A stretch of DNA of 64,000 bases from Bog-473 sp963741995 (GTDB lineage: Bacteria > Actinomycetota > Acidimicrobiia > Acidimicrobiales > RAAP-2). Position numbers and translations under genes: made by a program. Under the pieces are notes generated by a model, which was not told where the DNA came from, searched no databases, and worked only from the letters and a program-made list of their open reading frames with translations. Location of the stretch: NCBI GenBank assembly GCA_963741995.1, contig CAVUKI010000004.1, forward strand, positions 40,427 through 104,426, written 5' to 3'. Positions within the stretch are counted from its first letter, which is position 1. Every line of letters starts with the position of its first letter. Shown piece by piece: positions 29,104 to 38,405 of this stretch.

Positions 29104-30501
29104 GTGACCGACACTGCTCTCATCGACCCTGACGTGCTCGAACGCGTGTTGTCCACGGCCTTGGCCGGCGGTGGCGACATGGCGGAGGTCTTTGCCGAGG
29201 ACGCCGTGACGTCCAGTGCCCTGCTCGACGACCGCCGGGTCGAGCAACTCTCCTCGGGCCGATCGCGTGGCGCCGGGATCCGGGTCGTCGACGGAGAGAC
29301 GACCGGTTTCGCCCACACCGCCGACCTGGGCGAGGCGGGGCTGGTGGCGGCGGCCAGGGCGGCGGCAGCGGTGGCCCGCCAGGGCGGGAGCGGGGTGCGT
29401 ACCGTGGCGCTCGACCCGGTGACGTCCCACGGGCGGGGTGACCGCACGCCACCGGACTCGGTGGACAAGGCGCGCAAGCTGGAGCTGCTCACCAGGGCCG
29501 ATGAGGCCGCCCGCGCCGCCGGCGACGCCATCACGCAGGTGCAGGTCGGCTGCGGCGACGGTCGGCGGCGCATCCTCATCGCCAACTCCGATGGCCTGCT
29601 CGCCGAAGACGAGCAGATCCGGACGCGCTTCAACGTCACCTGTGTGGCCAACGGCGACACCGGGATGCAGACCGGCTACGAATCGCTGGCCCGCACCGAG
29701 GGGTACGAGATCTTCGAGCGCTACCGGGTGGAGGACATCGCCGAGGTGGCGGCGACGCGGGCGCTGGCCAAGCTGTCGGCTCGCCCGGCGCCGTCCGGCG
29801 AGGTGCCGATTGTGCTGGCCGGCGGGAGCGGCGGCATCCTCTTCCACGAGGCCTGCGGCCACGGGCTCGAGGCCGATCACATCGTCAAGGACGCGTCCGT
29901 CTATGCCGGCCAGGTGGGGCAGTTGGTGGCGAGCCCGCTCGTGACGCTGGTCGACGATGGCACGGTGCTGGGGGAGTGGGGCAACTTCGCCGTCGACGAC
30001 GAGGGGTGCGCACCCGGTCGCAACGTGCTGATAGAGAACGGGGTCCTCACGGACTACATGTGGGACTGGCTGCGAGCCCGCAAGGAAGGGCGGAAGTCCT
30101 CGGGCAACGGACGTCGGCAGAGTTATCAGCATCTGCCGATGGTGCGGATGACCAACACCTACCTGCTCGCCGGCACGGAGGATCCGGAGGAGATCGTGGC
30201 CCAGACTCCTTCGGGCGTCTACGTGAAGAAGCTCGGGGGTGGACAGGTCAACACGGCGACGGGCGACTTCGTCTTCGGGACGACGGAGGCGTATCTGATT
30301 GAGGGCGGTCGCATTACCGAGCCGCTGCGTGACGCCAACCTCATCGGCAACGGGCCCGAAGTGCTGCGCCGCATCGACGCCGTGGCCACCGACTTCGACA
30401 TGACGCCAGGCACCTGCGGCAAGGCCGGGCAGAGCGTCCCGGTCGGGTGCGGGCAGGCGACGTTGCGCATTGCCGGCGTGACGCTCGGAGGCACGGCGTG
30501 A
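29104..30501 (+). CDS. tldD: Metalloprotease TldD
   Basis: A 465-residue zinc protease subunit. The active-site motif HEACGH (HExxxH) is at 248-253. Other conserved segments are VLAGGSGGILF before it and QSYQHLPMVRMTNTYL. TldD and TldE form a heterodimer that clips unfolded or ribosomally made peptides. The start is GTG 29104. The stop overlaps the tldE start by 4 bases. Confidence 0.93.
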   Translation: MTDTALIDPDVLERVLSTALAGGGDMAEVFAEDAVTSSALLDDRRVEQLSSGRSRGAGIRVVDGETTGFAHTADLGEAGLVAAARAAAAVARQGGSGVRTVALDPVTSHGRGDRTPPDSVDKARKLELLTRADEAARAAGDAITQVQVGCGDGRRRILIANSDGLLAEDEQIRTRFNVTCVANGDTGMQTGYESLARTEGYEIFERYRVEDIAEVAATRALAKLSARPAPSGEVPIVLAGGSGGILFHEACGHGLEADHIVKDASVYAGQVGQLVASPLVTLVDDGTVLGEWGNFAVDDEGCAPGRNVLIENGVLTDYMWDWLRARKEGRKSSGNGRRQSYQHLPMVRMTNTYLLAGTEDPEEIVAQTPSGVYVKKLGGGQVNTATGDFVFGTTEAYLIEGGRITEPLRDANLIGNGPEVLRRIDAVATDFDMTPGTCGKAGQSVPVGCGQATLRIAGVTLGGTA

Positions 30502-31864
30502 CCGACGAACTGCTCGACCTGGCGCAGTCGGTCGTCGCCCGGGCCCGCCCCGGCGAGGGGATGGAGGTCTACGTGACACGCGCGGCACCGAAAACGAGGT
30601 GGCGGCTTACGAGGGGGAGGTGGAGTCGCTGACCTCGGCGGACTCCTCCGGCGTCGGCATCCGCGTCGTCGTCGGCGACGCCGACGGTGCCGGCAGCCAG
30701 GTCGGCTTCGCCTGGGCCGGCTCGCTCGACCCCGAGGTCATGGCCGCCACCCTGGCCGATGCTCGGGACAACGCTCGTTTCGCCACGCCCGACCCCGATG
30801 TCGTCCTCGCCGCACCCGACGGTGTCGAGGCCGTGGAGCTCGACCAGTGGGATGACAGTGTGCGCAGCACCCCGATGGAGAAGAAGATCGCGATGGCGAT
30901 CGAGCTGGAGCGGGCGACCCGGGCGGCCGACCCGAGGGTTCGGCAGGTCTCGTCAGCCGATTACTCGGACAGCCGGGTCGAGGTGGCGTTGGCTTCCACC
31001 ACCGGCATCTCCTCGTCGCGGCGGCGCACGAGCGCCTCCTTGTCGGTCGACGCCATCGTGGGGGAGGGCGCCGAGACGCAGACCGGCGGCGGGTTCAGTG
31101 TCGGACGCGGGCCGGCCGATCTGGTGCCCGATGAGGCGATGGACGACGCCGTCCTCCGGGCCACTCGCATGCTGGGGGCGCAGAAGGCGCGCTCGGCCCA
31201 CTGCACCGTGGTCTTCGACCCGCGTGTGGTGTCCACATTGTTGGGGGTGATCGCCTCCGCGCTGTCCGGTGAGGCCGTCGTCAAGGGGCGGTCCTTCTTC
31301 GCCGGCCGCATCGGCGAGACGATCGCCACCGGTGGGATCACCCTCGTGGACGACCCCACGGATCCCAGGGCCTACGGCGCCTCGTCACACGACGGCGAAG
31401 GGTTGGCCTGCCGGCGCAACGTGCTCATCTCCGAGGGCGTCCTGCGCATGTTCGTCTACGACACGGTCTCGGCCCGTCGGGCCGGAACGGTCTCGACCGG
31501 GTCGGCGGTGCGGGGCGGCTTCGCCGGCTCGCCGGGAGCGGGGTGCCGGGCCCTGGTGCTGTCCCCGGGGACGAAGGGTCACGATGAGATCCTGGCCACC
31601 GTCGGCGACGGCCTCTACGTGCAGTCGATCTCGGGAATCCACTCCGGTGTCAACACTGTGAGCGGCGACTTCTCGGTCGGCGCAGAGGGCCTGATGATCG
31701 AAGGGGGCAAGCTGGCCCAACCGGTGCGGGAGGTGACGGTGGCCTCGACACTGCAACGGATGCTGCAGTCGGTGGTGGAGATCGGTGGCGACCTGCGCTG
31801 GCTGCCCGGTGCGGCGGCCGGTCAGACCCTGGCCATCGCCGACATGGCGCTCAGCGGCGACTAA
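30498..31864 (+). CDS. tldE: TldE/PmbA metalloprotease partner, frameshifted near the 5' end
   Basis: The partner of TldD, which lacks its own zinc motif. Translation from GTG 30498 gives LLDLAQSVVARARPGEGMEVYVTR. The sense then moves to another frame (GTENEVAAYEGEVESLT) near 30578-30586 and runs intact to 31864. The junction sits in a CGCGCG run, so a dinucleotide slip or one missing base would explain it. The rest of the protein is normal (GLACRRNVLISEGVL, VSGDFSVGAEGLMIEGGKL). The 3' end overlaps the convergent FmdB-like gene by 14 bases. Confidence 0.88.
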
Positions 31865-32300
31865 CCGCTTCGCTGGCCTTGCTCGAGGCCGGTGCGGAGC
31901 TCTTGCTCGAGCCCCCCTTGTCGGAGCCGGACTTGTCCGAGCCACCTTTGTCGGAGGTGGACTTTTCGGAGCCGGACTTTTCTGACCCGCCCTTGTCGGA
32001 GCCGGACTTTTCTGAGCCGCCCTCGTTCTTGGACGACGAATCCTTGGAGGACGAATCGCTGGTCGAGGCGTCACCGCTCTGGTTGTCGGCGCTCTTCTTC
32101 CCGGAGCCGTTGCCCGCCGAGGCTGCTCGCGAATCGTTCTTGTAGAAGCCGCTGCCCTTCAGGACGATGCCCACGGCCCCATAGACCTTGCGCAGTGCGG
32201 CGCCACAGTCGGGGCACTCGGTGAGGGGATCGTCCGTGAATTTTTGGACCGCTTCGAGGTGGTGCCCGCAGGCCGTGCAGGCGTATTCATAAGTCGGCAA
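31851..32300 (-). CDS. FmdB-family zinc ribbon protein with repetitive charged tail
   Basis: A 149-residue protein. Residues 1-50 are an FmdB/CxxC regulatory zinc ribbon (PTYEYACTACGHH, then CPDCGAALRKVYG). Residues 62-149 are almost only Ser, Lys, Asp, Glu and Gly, in a repeat of about 6 residues (SGSDKG/SGSEKG). The start is TTG 32300, chosen for the strong GGAGGAG site immediately upstream. The core family is widespread and poorly understood. The tail may be disordered or may bind partners. Confidence 0.85.
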   Translation of the reverse strand: MPTYEYACTACGHHLEAVQKFTDDPLTECPDCGAALRKVYGAVGIVLKGSGFYKNDSRAASAGNGSGKKSADNQSGDASTSDSSSKDSSSKNEGGSEKSGSDKGGSEKSGSEKSTSDKGGSDKSGSDKGGSSKSSAPASSKASEAVSRR

Positions 32301-32416
32301 GGGACTCCTCCGGGGGGCGCTGGTTGGCACTCACTGCCTGAGACTGCCAAGTCTACCCGCCGGAACCCACCGGCGACGTCGGACTGCGGTCATCGCAGGC
32401 CGTAGACTTCACCCTC

Positions 32417-32908
32417 GTGTCCGACCGCATGCTGGCCAATCTCGACCCGCTGGGCGGCGCCCGCATGGTCGACGTCACACCCCGCGAACCAACGCATCGC
32501 CGGGCGCTGGCCCGCTGCCGCGTTTCGATGTTGCCCGAGACGACGACGAAGGTGGCCAACAACGCCATCACCAAGGGGGACGTGCTCGCCGCAGCCCGGA
32601 TCGCCGGGATTCAGGCGGCCAAGCGCACAGCTGAGCTGATCCCGATGTGCCACCCCGTCCTGGTCGGCACCATCAGCGTGAATTTCTCCATAGGGGATGA
32701 CTACGTTGAGGTCGAGAGCCAGGTCGAGACCGTGGACCGCACCGGGGTCGAAATGGAAGCGATGACGGCCTGCGCCGTGGCCGCACTGACGGTCTACGAC
32801 ATGTGCAAGTCGGCGGACCGCACCATGACCGTGGAGCACCTGGCGCTGTGGGAGAAGTCCGGCGGCCGGTCCGGGCCCTGGCGCAAGCCCGGCGTCAACC
32901 ACCTCTAG
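32417..32908 (+). CDS. moaC: Cyclic pyranopterin monophosphate synthase MoaC
   Basis: A 163-residue molybdenum cofactor enzyme, acting after MoaA to form cPMP. Signatures are KGDVLAAARIAGIQAAKRT, LIPMCHPV (catalytic His) and GVEMEAMTACAVAALTVYDM. The start is GTG 32417. No other moa gene is nearby, so it stands alone between the zinc ribbon gene and the carboxyltransferase. Confidence 0.95.
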   Translation: MSDRMLANLDPLGGARMVDVTPREPTHRRALARCRVSMLPETTTKVANNAITKGDVLAAARIAGIQAAKRTAELIPMCHPVLVGTISVNFSIGDDYVEVESQVETVDRTGVEMEAMTACAVAALTVYDMCKSADRTMTVEHLALWEKSGGRSGPWRKPGVNHL

Positions 32909-32995
32909 CCCGTCCGGGCCTGGGCAACCCTTTCGCACTGGCACAGGCTCGGCCCTTGAGGGCCGGCACCGCCACCTGGTCTACATTCGGTCCTG

Positions 32996-34342
32996 GTGAC
33001 CCGAGTGGAGGAGGCACCCGACGTCGGCAAGGGAATCGTCGGCGCCATCACGTCGGAGGTCGGGAGGATCGGCGGGCGCAACGTGGTCATTGCGCGGTCG
33101 CTCGGCACCATGCGACGCGGCGCCATCACCTACGCAGACGGGGTGCGGCTGGCCGAGGCGGCCGACCAGGCGAGCGAGCTGGGCATTCCGTTCGTCTTCT
33201 TCGTGGCATCGAGCGGGGCCGATGTGCTCGACGGCGTGGCAGCCCTGCACGGATGGGGACGCGCCGCCGCCGCGCTTGCGCGCTGCAGCGGTCAGGTCCC
33301 CGTCATTGCGGTAGCGACCGGCCCTGTGGTCTCCGGGCCTGCCCTGCTCCTCGGGCTCTCCGACCTGGTCGTCATGAACTCCGAGGCGGTGGCATTCGTG
33401 TCCGGCCCGCAGATGGTGGCGGAATTCACCGGCATTGAGGTCGGCATCAGCCAGCTGGGGGGCGCCGCCGTCCATGCCACGGCGAGCGGGTTGTGCGCCG
33501 TGCAGTCCGACGACGTGGAGGGCGCGGTGGCCGAGCTCCTCGAGTATCTGCCGTCCAACGCCGACGAGCTCCCTCCGCCGGCCCCCGTCGGCGATTCCGT
33601 GTTGCGCCCGACGCCCGAACTGCGCACCGTCATCCCAGACCGCAAGGCGGCCACCTACGACGCCCGGGACGTGGTCCGGTCGTTGGTCGACGACGGCGAA
33701 TTCCGGGAACTGTGGCCGCGCTGGGCCGGGCAGCTGGTCACCGCCTTCGCCCGGCTCGGCGGGAAGCCCGTCGGGTTTGTGGCCAACCAGCCCCGCATTC
33801 TGGCGGGGACCCTCGACATCGCAGCGTCGCAGAAGGGGGCCCGCTTCGTCCGGCTCTGTGATGCGTTCAACCTGCCCATCGTCAGCCTGGTCGATACACC
33901 GGGGTTCCTGCCCGGAAAAGACCTGGAATGGCGCGGCATGATCCGCCACGGCGCCGAGCTGGCCTTCGCCTATGCACAGGCGACCGTTCCACGGTTGTGC
34001 CTCATCCTGCGCAAGGCCTTTGGCGGGGCGTACATCGTCATGGACTCCCGCGGCATCGGCAACGACGTCTGCCTGGCCTGGCCGGGGGCCGAGGTGGCGG
34101 TCATGGGAGCCTCCGGCGCCGTCCAGATCCTCCACCGGGGGCTGGAAACTGGGGAGCGGGTGGACCGCGAGCTGGCCTACGAGGACGCCTATCTCAACCC
34201 CTGGCCGGCGTCGGAGCGGGGGCTCGTCGACGAGGTCGTGGACCCGGCGGAGAGCCGCATCGTGCTCTGCGGCGTCCTTCGTCAGCTCTGCACCAAACGG
34301 GAGTTCATAGTGGGCAGGAAGCATGATGCTGGCCCTCAATAG
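32996..34342 (+). CDS. Acyl-CoA carboxylase beta (carboxyltransferase) subunit-like
   Basis: A 448-residue AccD/PccB-family protein, which moves CO2 from biotin to an acyl-CoA. Both crotonase-like halves are visible: GIPFVFFVASSGADVLDG in the first; GFLPGKDLEWRG, then FGGAYIVMDSRGIGNDV and WPGAEVAVMG in the second. It is 60-80 residues shorter than usual because the N-terminal ARGKLTARERI region is missing. No biotin carboxylase or carrier gene is near. The substrate is unknown. It may be a divergent paralogue rather than the essential AccD. Confidence 0.82.
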   Translation: MTRVEEAPDVGKGIVGAITSEVGRIGGRNVVIARSLGTMRRGAITYADGVRLAEAADQASELGIPFVFFVASSGADVLDGVAALHGWGRAAAALARCSGQVPVIAVATGPVVSGPALLLGLSDLVVMNSEAVAFVSGPQMVAEFTGIEVGISQLGGAAVHATASGLCAVQSDDVEGAVAELLEYLPSNADELPPPAPVGDSVLRPTPELRTVIPDRKAATYDARDVVRSLVDDGEFRELWPRWAGQLVTAFARLGGKPVGFVANQPRILAGTLDIAASQKGARFVRLCDAFNLPIVSLVDTPGFLPGKDLEWRGMIRHGAELAFAYAQATVPRLCLILRKAFGGAYIVMDSRGIGNDVCLAWPGAEVAVMGASGAVQILHRGLETGERVDRELAYEDAYLNPWPASERGLVDEVVDPAESRIVLCGVLRQLCTKREFIVGRKHDAGPQ

Positions 34343-34427
34343 GGGTTCAGCAGGGAGAACGCGGATTGTCACAATTTCGTAACGAGGCTGAGGCGCATTC
34401 GACGCCGAACCCGGTAATTGATCGGGC

Positions 34428-34754
34428 ATGATCAGCGATGTGGTCCCCCCCACAGACGACGCGTTGTTCGTCCTCGAGTCCTGCCACAGCACGTGGATCT
34501 TCGACACCGACAGGATGCGGTTCCGCCGCGTCCTGAAGGGGCTGGCGCTCGATGCCCATGCCGCCACCACCGCGTGGCGGGCCTACTTCGGGCTTGAGAT
34601 CGATCCCATTTCGGAGTCCTTCGTCGTGCTGCTCAACCCCGAGGGCACGCGACTGCTCCGGTCGTGGCGCCACGTCGAGCACTGCCCGCAGTGCGGGGGC
34701 AACCAGACCGCCGAGCTCTCGCTCGACGAGCTCAGGGGCGCGTCACTGGCCTAG
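34428..34754 (+). CDS. Small hypothetical protein with CPxCGG motif
   Basis: A 108-residue soluble protein of unknown function. It has a compact alpha/beta pattern and a C-terminal CPQCGG pair that could bind a metal (with Cys19 or His82). ATG 34428 is used. An AT-richer patch just upstream (34370-34400) probably holds its promoter. The content looks coding, but I recognise no family. Confidence 0.6.
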   Translation: MISDVVPPTDDALFVLESCHSTWIFDTDRMRFRRVLKGLALDAHAATTAWRAYFGLEIDPISESFVVLLNPEGTRLLRSWRHVEHCPQCGGNQTAELSLDELRGASLA

Positions 34755-34766
34755 AGCGCCCTGCGC

Positions 34767-35030
34767 TCAGAAGTGGATGACGTGCGCGGCTGAAAGCAGC
34801 AGGGCCGTCGTGGCCGCCACCGCAGCCAGCACGAGAATGACCAGCAACGTGGGCGACACGGCGCGCCGTGCCGATCGTGTGCGCAGCCCGTGCGCCGCGG
34901 CACGGCCCCTGATTGCGGCCTCGGCGGCGGCGTCTGTGGCCAACACGAAGCAGTGGCGGTGCTGACGCCCTCGCTCGACCACCACGATGACCACCCCGGC
35001 GCGGCCGTCGGGCAGGACTGAGCGCTCCAC
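34767..35030 (-). CDS. Small protein with C-terminal membrane helix
   Basis: An 87-residue protein starting at GTG 35030. A short alpha/beta part and a basic stretch (LRTRSARRAVS) precede one hydrophobic helix at about 60-83. This is the pattern of a tail-anchored protein with its N-terminus in the cytoplasm. It follows the CtaG-like gene on the same strand by 26 bases and may be co-transcribed with it. Confidence 0.5.
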   Translation of the reverse strand: MERSVLPDGRAGVVIVVVERGRQHRHCFVLATDAAAEAAIRGRAAAHGLRTRSARRAVSPTLLVILVLAAVAATTALLLSAAHVIHF

Positions 35031-35056
35031 GGGCGAGGCGGTGCTGCCCGCCGTGG

Positions 35057-35935
35057 TCAGAACGATCCCGGGGCCGGAGGTCCCGGAAAACCCTGCCGCC
35101 GCTGGCGGCGATCGGCGCGCTCAATCTCGCGTTCGACGTCCGACCACACCAGCGGCTCGGTGTCCTGGCCGGAGGTCTCGTCCGCCTGGGCCCGCGTCAT
35201 GATCACGAAGGCCACGGTCCAGAGGACGGCGATGGTGCTCAGCTTGGCCAGGAAGCCGGCCAGCTCCTGATCGAGCAGCGGCGTCATTCCCGCGACGGTG
35301 CCAGTGTGCGTGAAGGTGGGGTAGAGGGAATGCCGGGCGAAGATCCAGACGATGGAGAGGAAGCTGGGAACGATCGACTGGACGATCAGATAGCCCCCAC
35401 GCCCCAGCGCCGAGAGGTGCTGTGCCCCGGGAAGCTCCGTCAGGACCGGTGCCCACAACACAAAGCCCGAAGCGATCACCAGCAACTCGATGACCGCTCG
35501 GGCGACGACAGACTGCGCGGCCAGGCTCACGACGCCGACGGTCAACGTGCCGACCGACACCACGGTCACGATGGCCACCGCGGGCACCGGCCGGACCACC
35601 ACGCGCAGTACGGCGTCGACTCCGACGGAACGGGTCAGCCGGGCGATGATCGGGCGCGGGGTCCCGAGGACCAGGAGCGGCGGCACGGCGAGAATCAGGA
35701 GGAGTCGCTGGAGCACCAGAGCCAGGAGCAGCCAATGGGTGGCCAGATCGCCCAGCGGCCACGTGAGGGCGCCCGCGAGGAGGACGACGCCACAGAAGAA
35801 GAGCACTTTCTGGCGTGCCGTCGCGGCCCAGTCGTGCCGCCGCGTCGCCCGGAGGTAGCACACCACGAGACCGAGCAGGGCGAGCAGCCACAACAGATGG
35901 AGATGCCAGTCGAACGGGTGGGCGGCGGCGATCAT
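35057..35935 (-). CDS. CtaG-like cytochrome c oxidase assembly protein
   Basis: A 292-residue polytopic membrane protein of the caa3-type CtaG family, with about seven hydrophobic segments. Conserved-looking features are the N-terminal HPFDWHLHLLW, VPPLLVLGTPRP after the third helix, and HSLYPTF near the sixth. Family members help insert copper into the Cu-A/Cu-B oxidase. The C-terminal 45 residues are charged and cytoplasmic. It is divergent from pafBC with 29 bases between starts. Confidence 0.85.
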   Translation of the reverse strand: MIAAAHPFDWHLHLLWLLALLGLVVCYLRATRRHDWAATARQKVLFFCGVVLLAGALTWPLGDLATHWLLLALVLQRLLLILAVPPLLVLGTPRPIIARLTRSVGVDAVLRVVVRPVPAVAIVTVVSVGTLTVGVVSLAAQSVVARAVIELLVIASGFVLWAPVLTELPGAQHLSALGRGGYLIVQSIVPSFLSIVWIFARHSLYPTFTHTGTVAGMTPLLDQELAGFLAKLSTIAVLWTVAFVIMTRAQADETSGQDTEPLVWSDVEREIERADRRQRRQGFPGPPAPGSF

Positions 35936-35964
35936 GCGGCGTCGCTCGCCATAGGCTCTGGGCG

Positions 35965-37926
35965 ATGGAGGCCCCCGCGAAGCTCGACCGGCTGGAGCGC
36001 GTCACAGATCTCGTCCTGGTGCTGCTGGACACGCGCCAGCCCTTGACCCTTGACGCCATCGCGCACCAGGTCCCCGGCTACCCCGCCGAGCACTCCGCCC
36101 GCCGCCAGGCTTTCGAGCGGGACAAACGGCTGCTTCGTGACGAGGGCATCCCGGTCCTGACACAACGCCTGCCGGGGAACGAGCAGTACGGGTACGAGAT
36201 CGATCGCGAGTCGTTCTACCTGCCGGACCTTGACCTCGAACCCGATGAGCAGGTTGCGCTCCACCTCGCCGTCGCCGGCGTCCACCTCGGGGATCCTAGT
36301 GGTCGTGATGCGCTGCTGAAGTTGGGTGCCGCCGGGTTGGGTGACGTGCGCCCCATTGCGTCATTGGTGCCCCCGGCCGCGCTCATCGAGTTGTTCGAAG
36401 CCGTGCGCACGCACGCCGCCGCCACCTTCGGCTACCGAGGCGAGGAGCGACGAGTCGCTCCCGTGGGCCTGTGGTTTCGCTTCGGCCATTGGTACCTGGT
36501 GGCTTGGGACCTGGACCGGACGGCCGTGCGTACCTTCAGGGTGGACCGCATCGAAGGCGAGGTCAGCCGCGGTGACGCCGGCGATGCGGTGGTGCCCGAC
36601 GATGTCGAAGTGGACGTGAAGGCGGCGCTGCCCGAAGAGCCGTGGGAGGTCGAAGGCGAGAACCGGGTCGAGATGCGGGTCAGGGTCGACGCGCTCGAGG
36701 CGCGTCGGGTCATCGAGGAGGTTGGTGAGGACAAGGTGGTGCGGCGGCTCGAGGATGGATCGGTCGATCTGGAGCTCGGCGTGTCGTCCTTCACGTCCAT
36801 TCGCTCATGGGTACTCGGGCTGCTCGACCACGTCGTCATCACCGAACCGGACGCTTTCCGGGACGAGCTGATCGCCTGGCTCGGCGCAGTGAGCGCATCG
36901 GCATCGTCCTTTCCGGCCGATGCGCACTTCCCCGATTTGGAGGCCACGGCGGCCGCGGAAGAGCCCGCGGCGCGCAGCGCGCCTGGACGCGAGACGAGCC
37001 GGCGCTTGCGACGCCTGCTGGCGCTGGTCGGCTGGTTGGCGCAGGTGGGTGAGGCGCCCATCACCGACGCCGCTCAGCGCTTCGGCATGAGCGAGAAGGA
37101 GCTGGTCGCCGAATTGGAGCTCGCGGCCTGCTGTGGGATTCCGCCGTACACGCCGGACACGCTCATGGAGATCGAGGTGTCCGAGCATTCCGTCCGGGCC
37201 TTCCTGCCGGCGGAGTACGCCCGCCCCCGCCGATTGACCCCCGCCGAGGGTTTCGCCGTGGCGGCATCGGCCCGATTGCTGCTTACGGTTCCGGGTTCGG
37301 AGGATGGTGCCTTACGCCGCGCCCTGGCCAAGCTCGATGCCGCGCTGGGATCCAGGGAAACGGTCGGCCTCGATGTCGATGCGCCGGCCCACCTGGTGGC
37401 CGTGCGTGAAGCGGCCGACGCCCGCCAGGCCCTCGAGATCGACTACTTCTCCGGGTCGCGTGACGAACTCACGACCCGGACGGTGGAGCCGGTGCAGGTT
37501 GCCACCATCGACGGGCACTGGTACTTGGACGCCTACTGCCACCGGGCCGGCGACATGCGACGTTTCCGGGTGGACCGCATCGGCGCCGTGCGTTCGCCGG
37601 AGCAGAGCCCCGGGCCCAGCGTCACGCGATCACGGCCCCTGGAGGAGATGTTCGTGCCGGGCCCGGGTGCCGTAGAGGTCCATCTGCAGATCGGCCCGGA
37701 CGCGCAGTGGGTGCCTGAATCGGTTCCGGTGCGGGCCGTGCGGCGTGATGACGACGGCGCCGTGACCGATGTGCTGCTCGACGTCTCCGGTATGGCCTGG
37801 TTCGAGCGGCTTCTCTTGCAACTCGGGCCCTCGGCCCGGGTCGTGAGCCCGCCGGAGCTGACAGGCCTGGCCGGGGAAGCGGCGCGCCGGGTGCTGACGG
37901 CGTTACGAATCGGTCGAGAGCGATAG
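35965..37926 (+). CDS. pafBC: PafB-PafC fusion (WYL-domain transcription factor)
   Basis: A 653-residue protein made of two fused PafB/PafC units. Each has a winged HTH (LERVTDLVLVLLDT near 8; RRLLALVGWLAQ near 350) and a WYL domain. The WYL cores are HWYLVAWDLDRTAVRTFRVD near 180 and HWYLDAYCHRAGDMRRFRVD near 515. In mycobacteria PafB and PafC are separate and activate LexA-independent DNA-damage genes as a heterodimer. Here one chain supplies both. The start is ATG 35965, where the family begins. No proteasome or Pup genes are adjacent in this window. Confidence 0.9.
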   Translation: MEAPAKLDRLERVTDLVLVLLDTRQPLTLDAIAHQVPGYPAEHSARRQAFERDKRLLRDEGIPVLTQRLPGNEQYGYEIDRESFYLPDLDLEPDEQVALHLAVAGVHLGDPSGRDALLKLGAAGLGDVRPIASLVPPAALIELFEAVRTHAAATFGYRGEERRVAPVGLWFRFGHWYLVAWDLDRTAVRTFRVDRIEGEVSRGDAGDAVVPDDVEVDVKAALPEEPWEVEGENRVEMRVRVDALEARRVIEEVGEDKVVRRLEDGSVDLELGVSSFTSIRSWVLGLLDHVVITEPDAFRDELIAWLGAVSASASSFPADAHFPDLEATAAAEEPAARSAPGRETSRRLRRLLALVGWLAQVGEAPITDAAQRFGMSEKELVAELELAACCGIPPYTPDTLMEIEVSEHSVRAFLPAEYARPRRLTPAEGFAVAASARLLLTVPGSEDGALRRALAKLDAALGSRETVGLDVDAPAHLVAVREAADARQALEIDYFSGSRDELTTRTVEPVQVATIDGHWYLDAYCHRAGDMRRFRVDRIGAVRSPEQSPGPSVTRSRPLEEMFVPGPGAVEVHLQIGPDAQWVPESVPVRAVRRDDDGAVTDVLLDVSGMAWFERLLLQLGPSARVVSPPELTGLAGEAARRVLTALRIGRER

Positions 37927-37936
37927 CGTCGGCCCC

Positions 37937-38353
37937 ATGAGCGACATGCAAGATTTCAACAGTGCAGTAATCGAAGAGTTCCGGGCCAACCACGGCGCGG
38001 TCGGCGGTGGCTTTGCCGGTGCCCCCATGGTGCTGCTGACGACCACTGGTGCGAAGTCGGGGAAGAAGCGGGTGAACCCGCTGGTCGCGCTGGTCGAGGG
38101 CGACACCCTCTACGTCATCGCCTCCAAGGCGGGAGCGCCCACCAGCCCGGACTGGTACCACAACCTGCTGGCCAATCCCGAGGTCGAGGTCGAGTTCGGC
38201 GACGACCGCTTCGACGCCACCGCTGTGGCGATCGCCTCGGGACCGGAGCGGGACCGCCTCTACGCCGCCCAGGTGGCGGTGCAGCCGGGCTTCGCCGACT
38301 ACGAGAAGGCGACGACGCGAGTGATCCCGGTCGTGGAGCTCCGCCGGAGATAA
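37937..38353 (+). CDS. Deazaflavin (F420)-dependent nitroreductase-family protein
   Basis: A 138-residue split-beta-barrel protein of the Ddn/DUF385 family. Signatures are MVLLTTTGAKSGKKRVNPL and SPDWYHNLLANPEVEVE. Relatives use F420H2 to reduce quinones or xenobiotics. cofC in this window supports F420 production in this organism. It starts 10 bases after pafBC and may share its transcript. Confidence 0.87.
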   Translation: MSDMQDFNSAVIEEFRANHGAVGGGFAGAPMVLLTTTGAKSGKKRVNPLVALVEGDTLYVIASKAGAPTSPDWYHNLLANPEVEVEFGDDRFDATAVAIASGPERDRLYAAQVAVQPGFADYEKATTRVIPVVELRRR

Positions 38354-38405
38354 CAGCCGACCGACCGTTCTCCCCTGCAGTGCGCCGGGGCGACGGGAGG
38401 CCACC

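Noticed and set aside
25538..29107. 1,189-residue plus-strand frame
   Set aside because: It runs antisense to dxs, the MFS gene and the thioesterase. Its composition is Gly/Arg/His/Gln-rich with no recognisable motif.
28642..30588. 648-residue minus-strand frame containing the thioesterase
   Set aside because: Only the last 147 residues look like protein of a known family. The rest is antisense to tldD. I start the thioesterase at GTG 29085.
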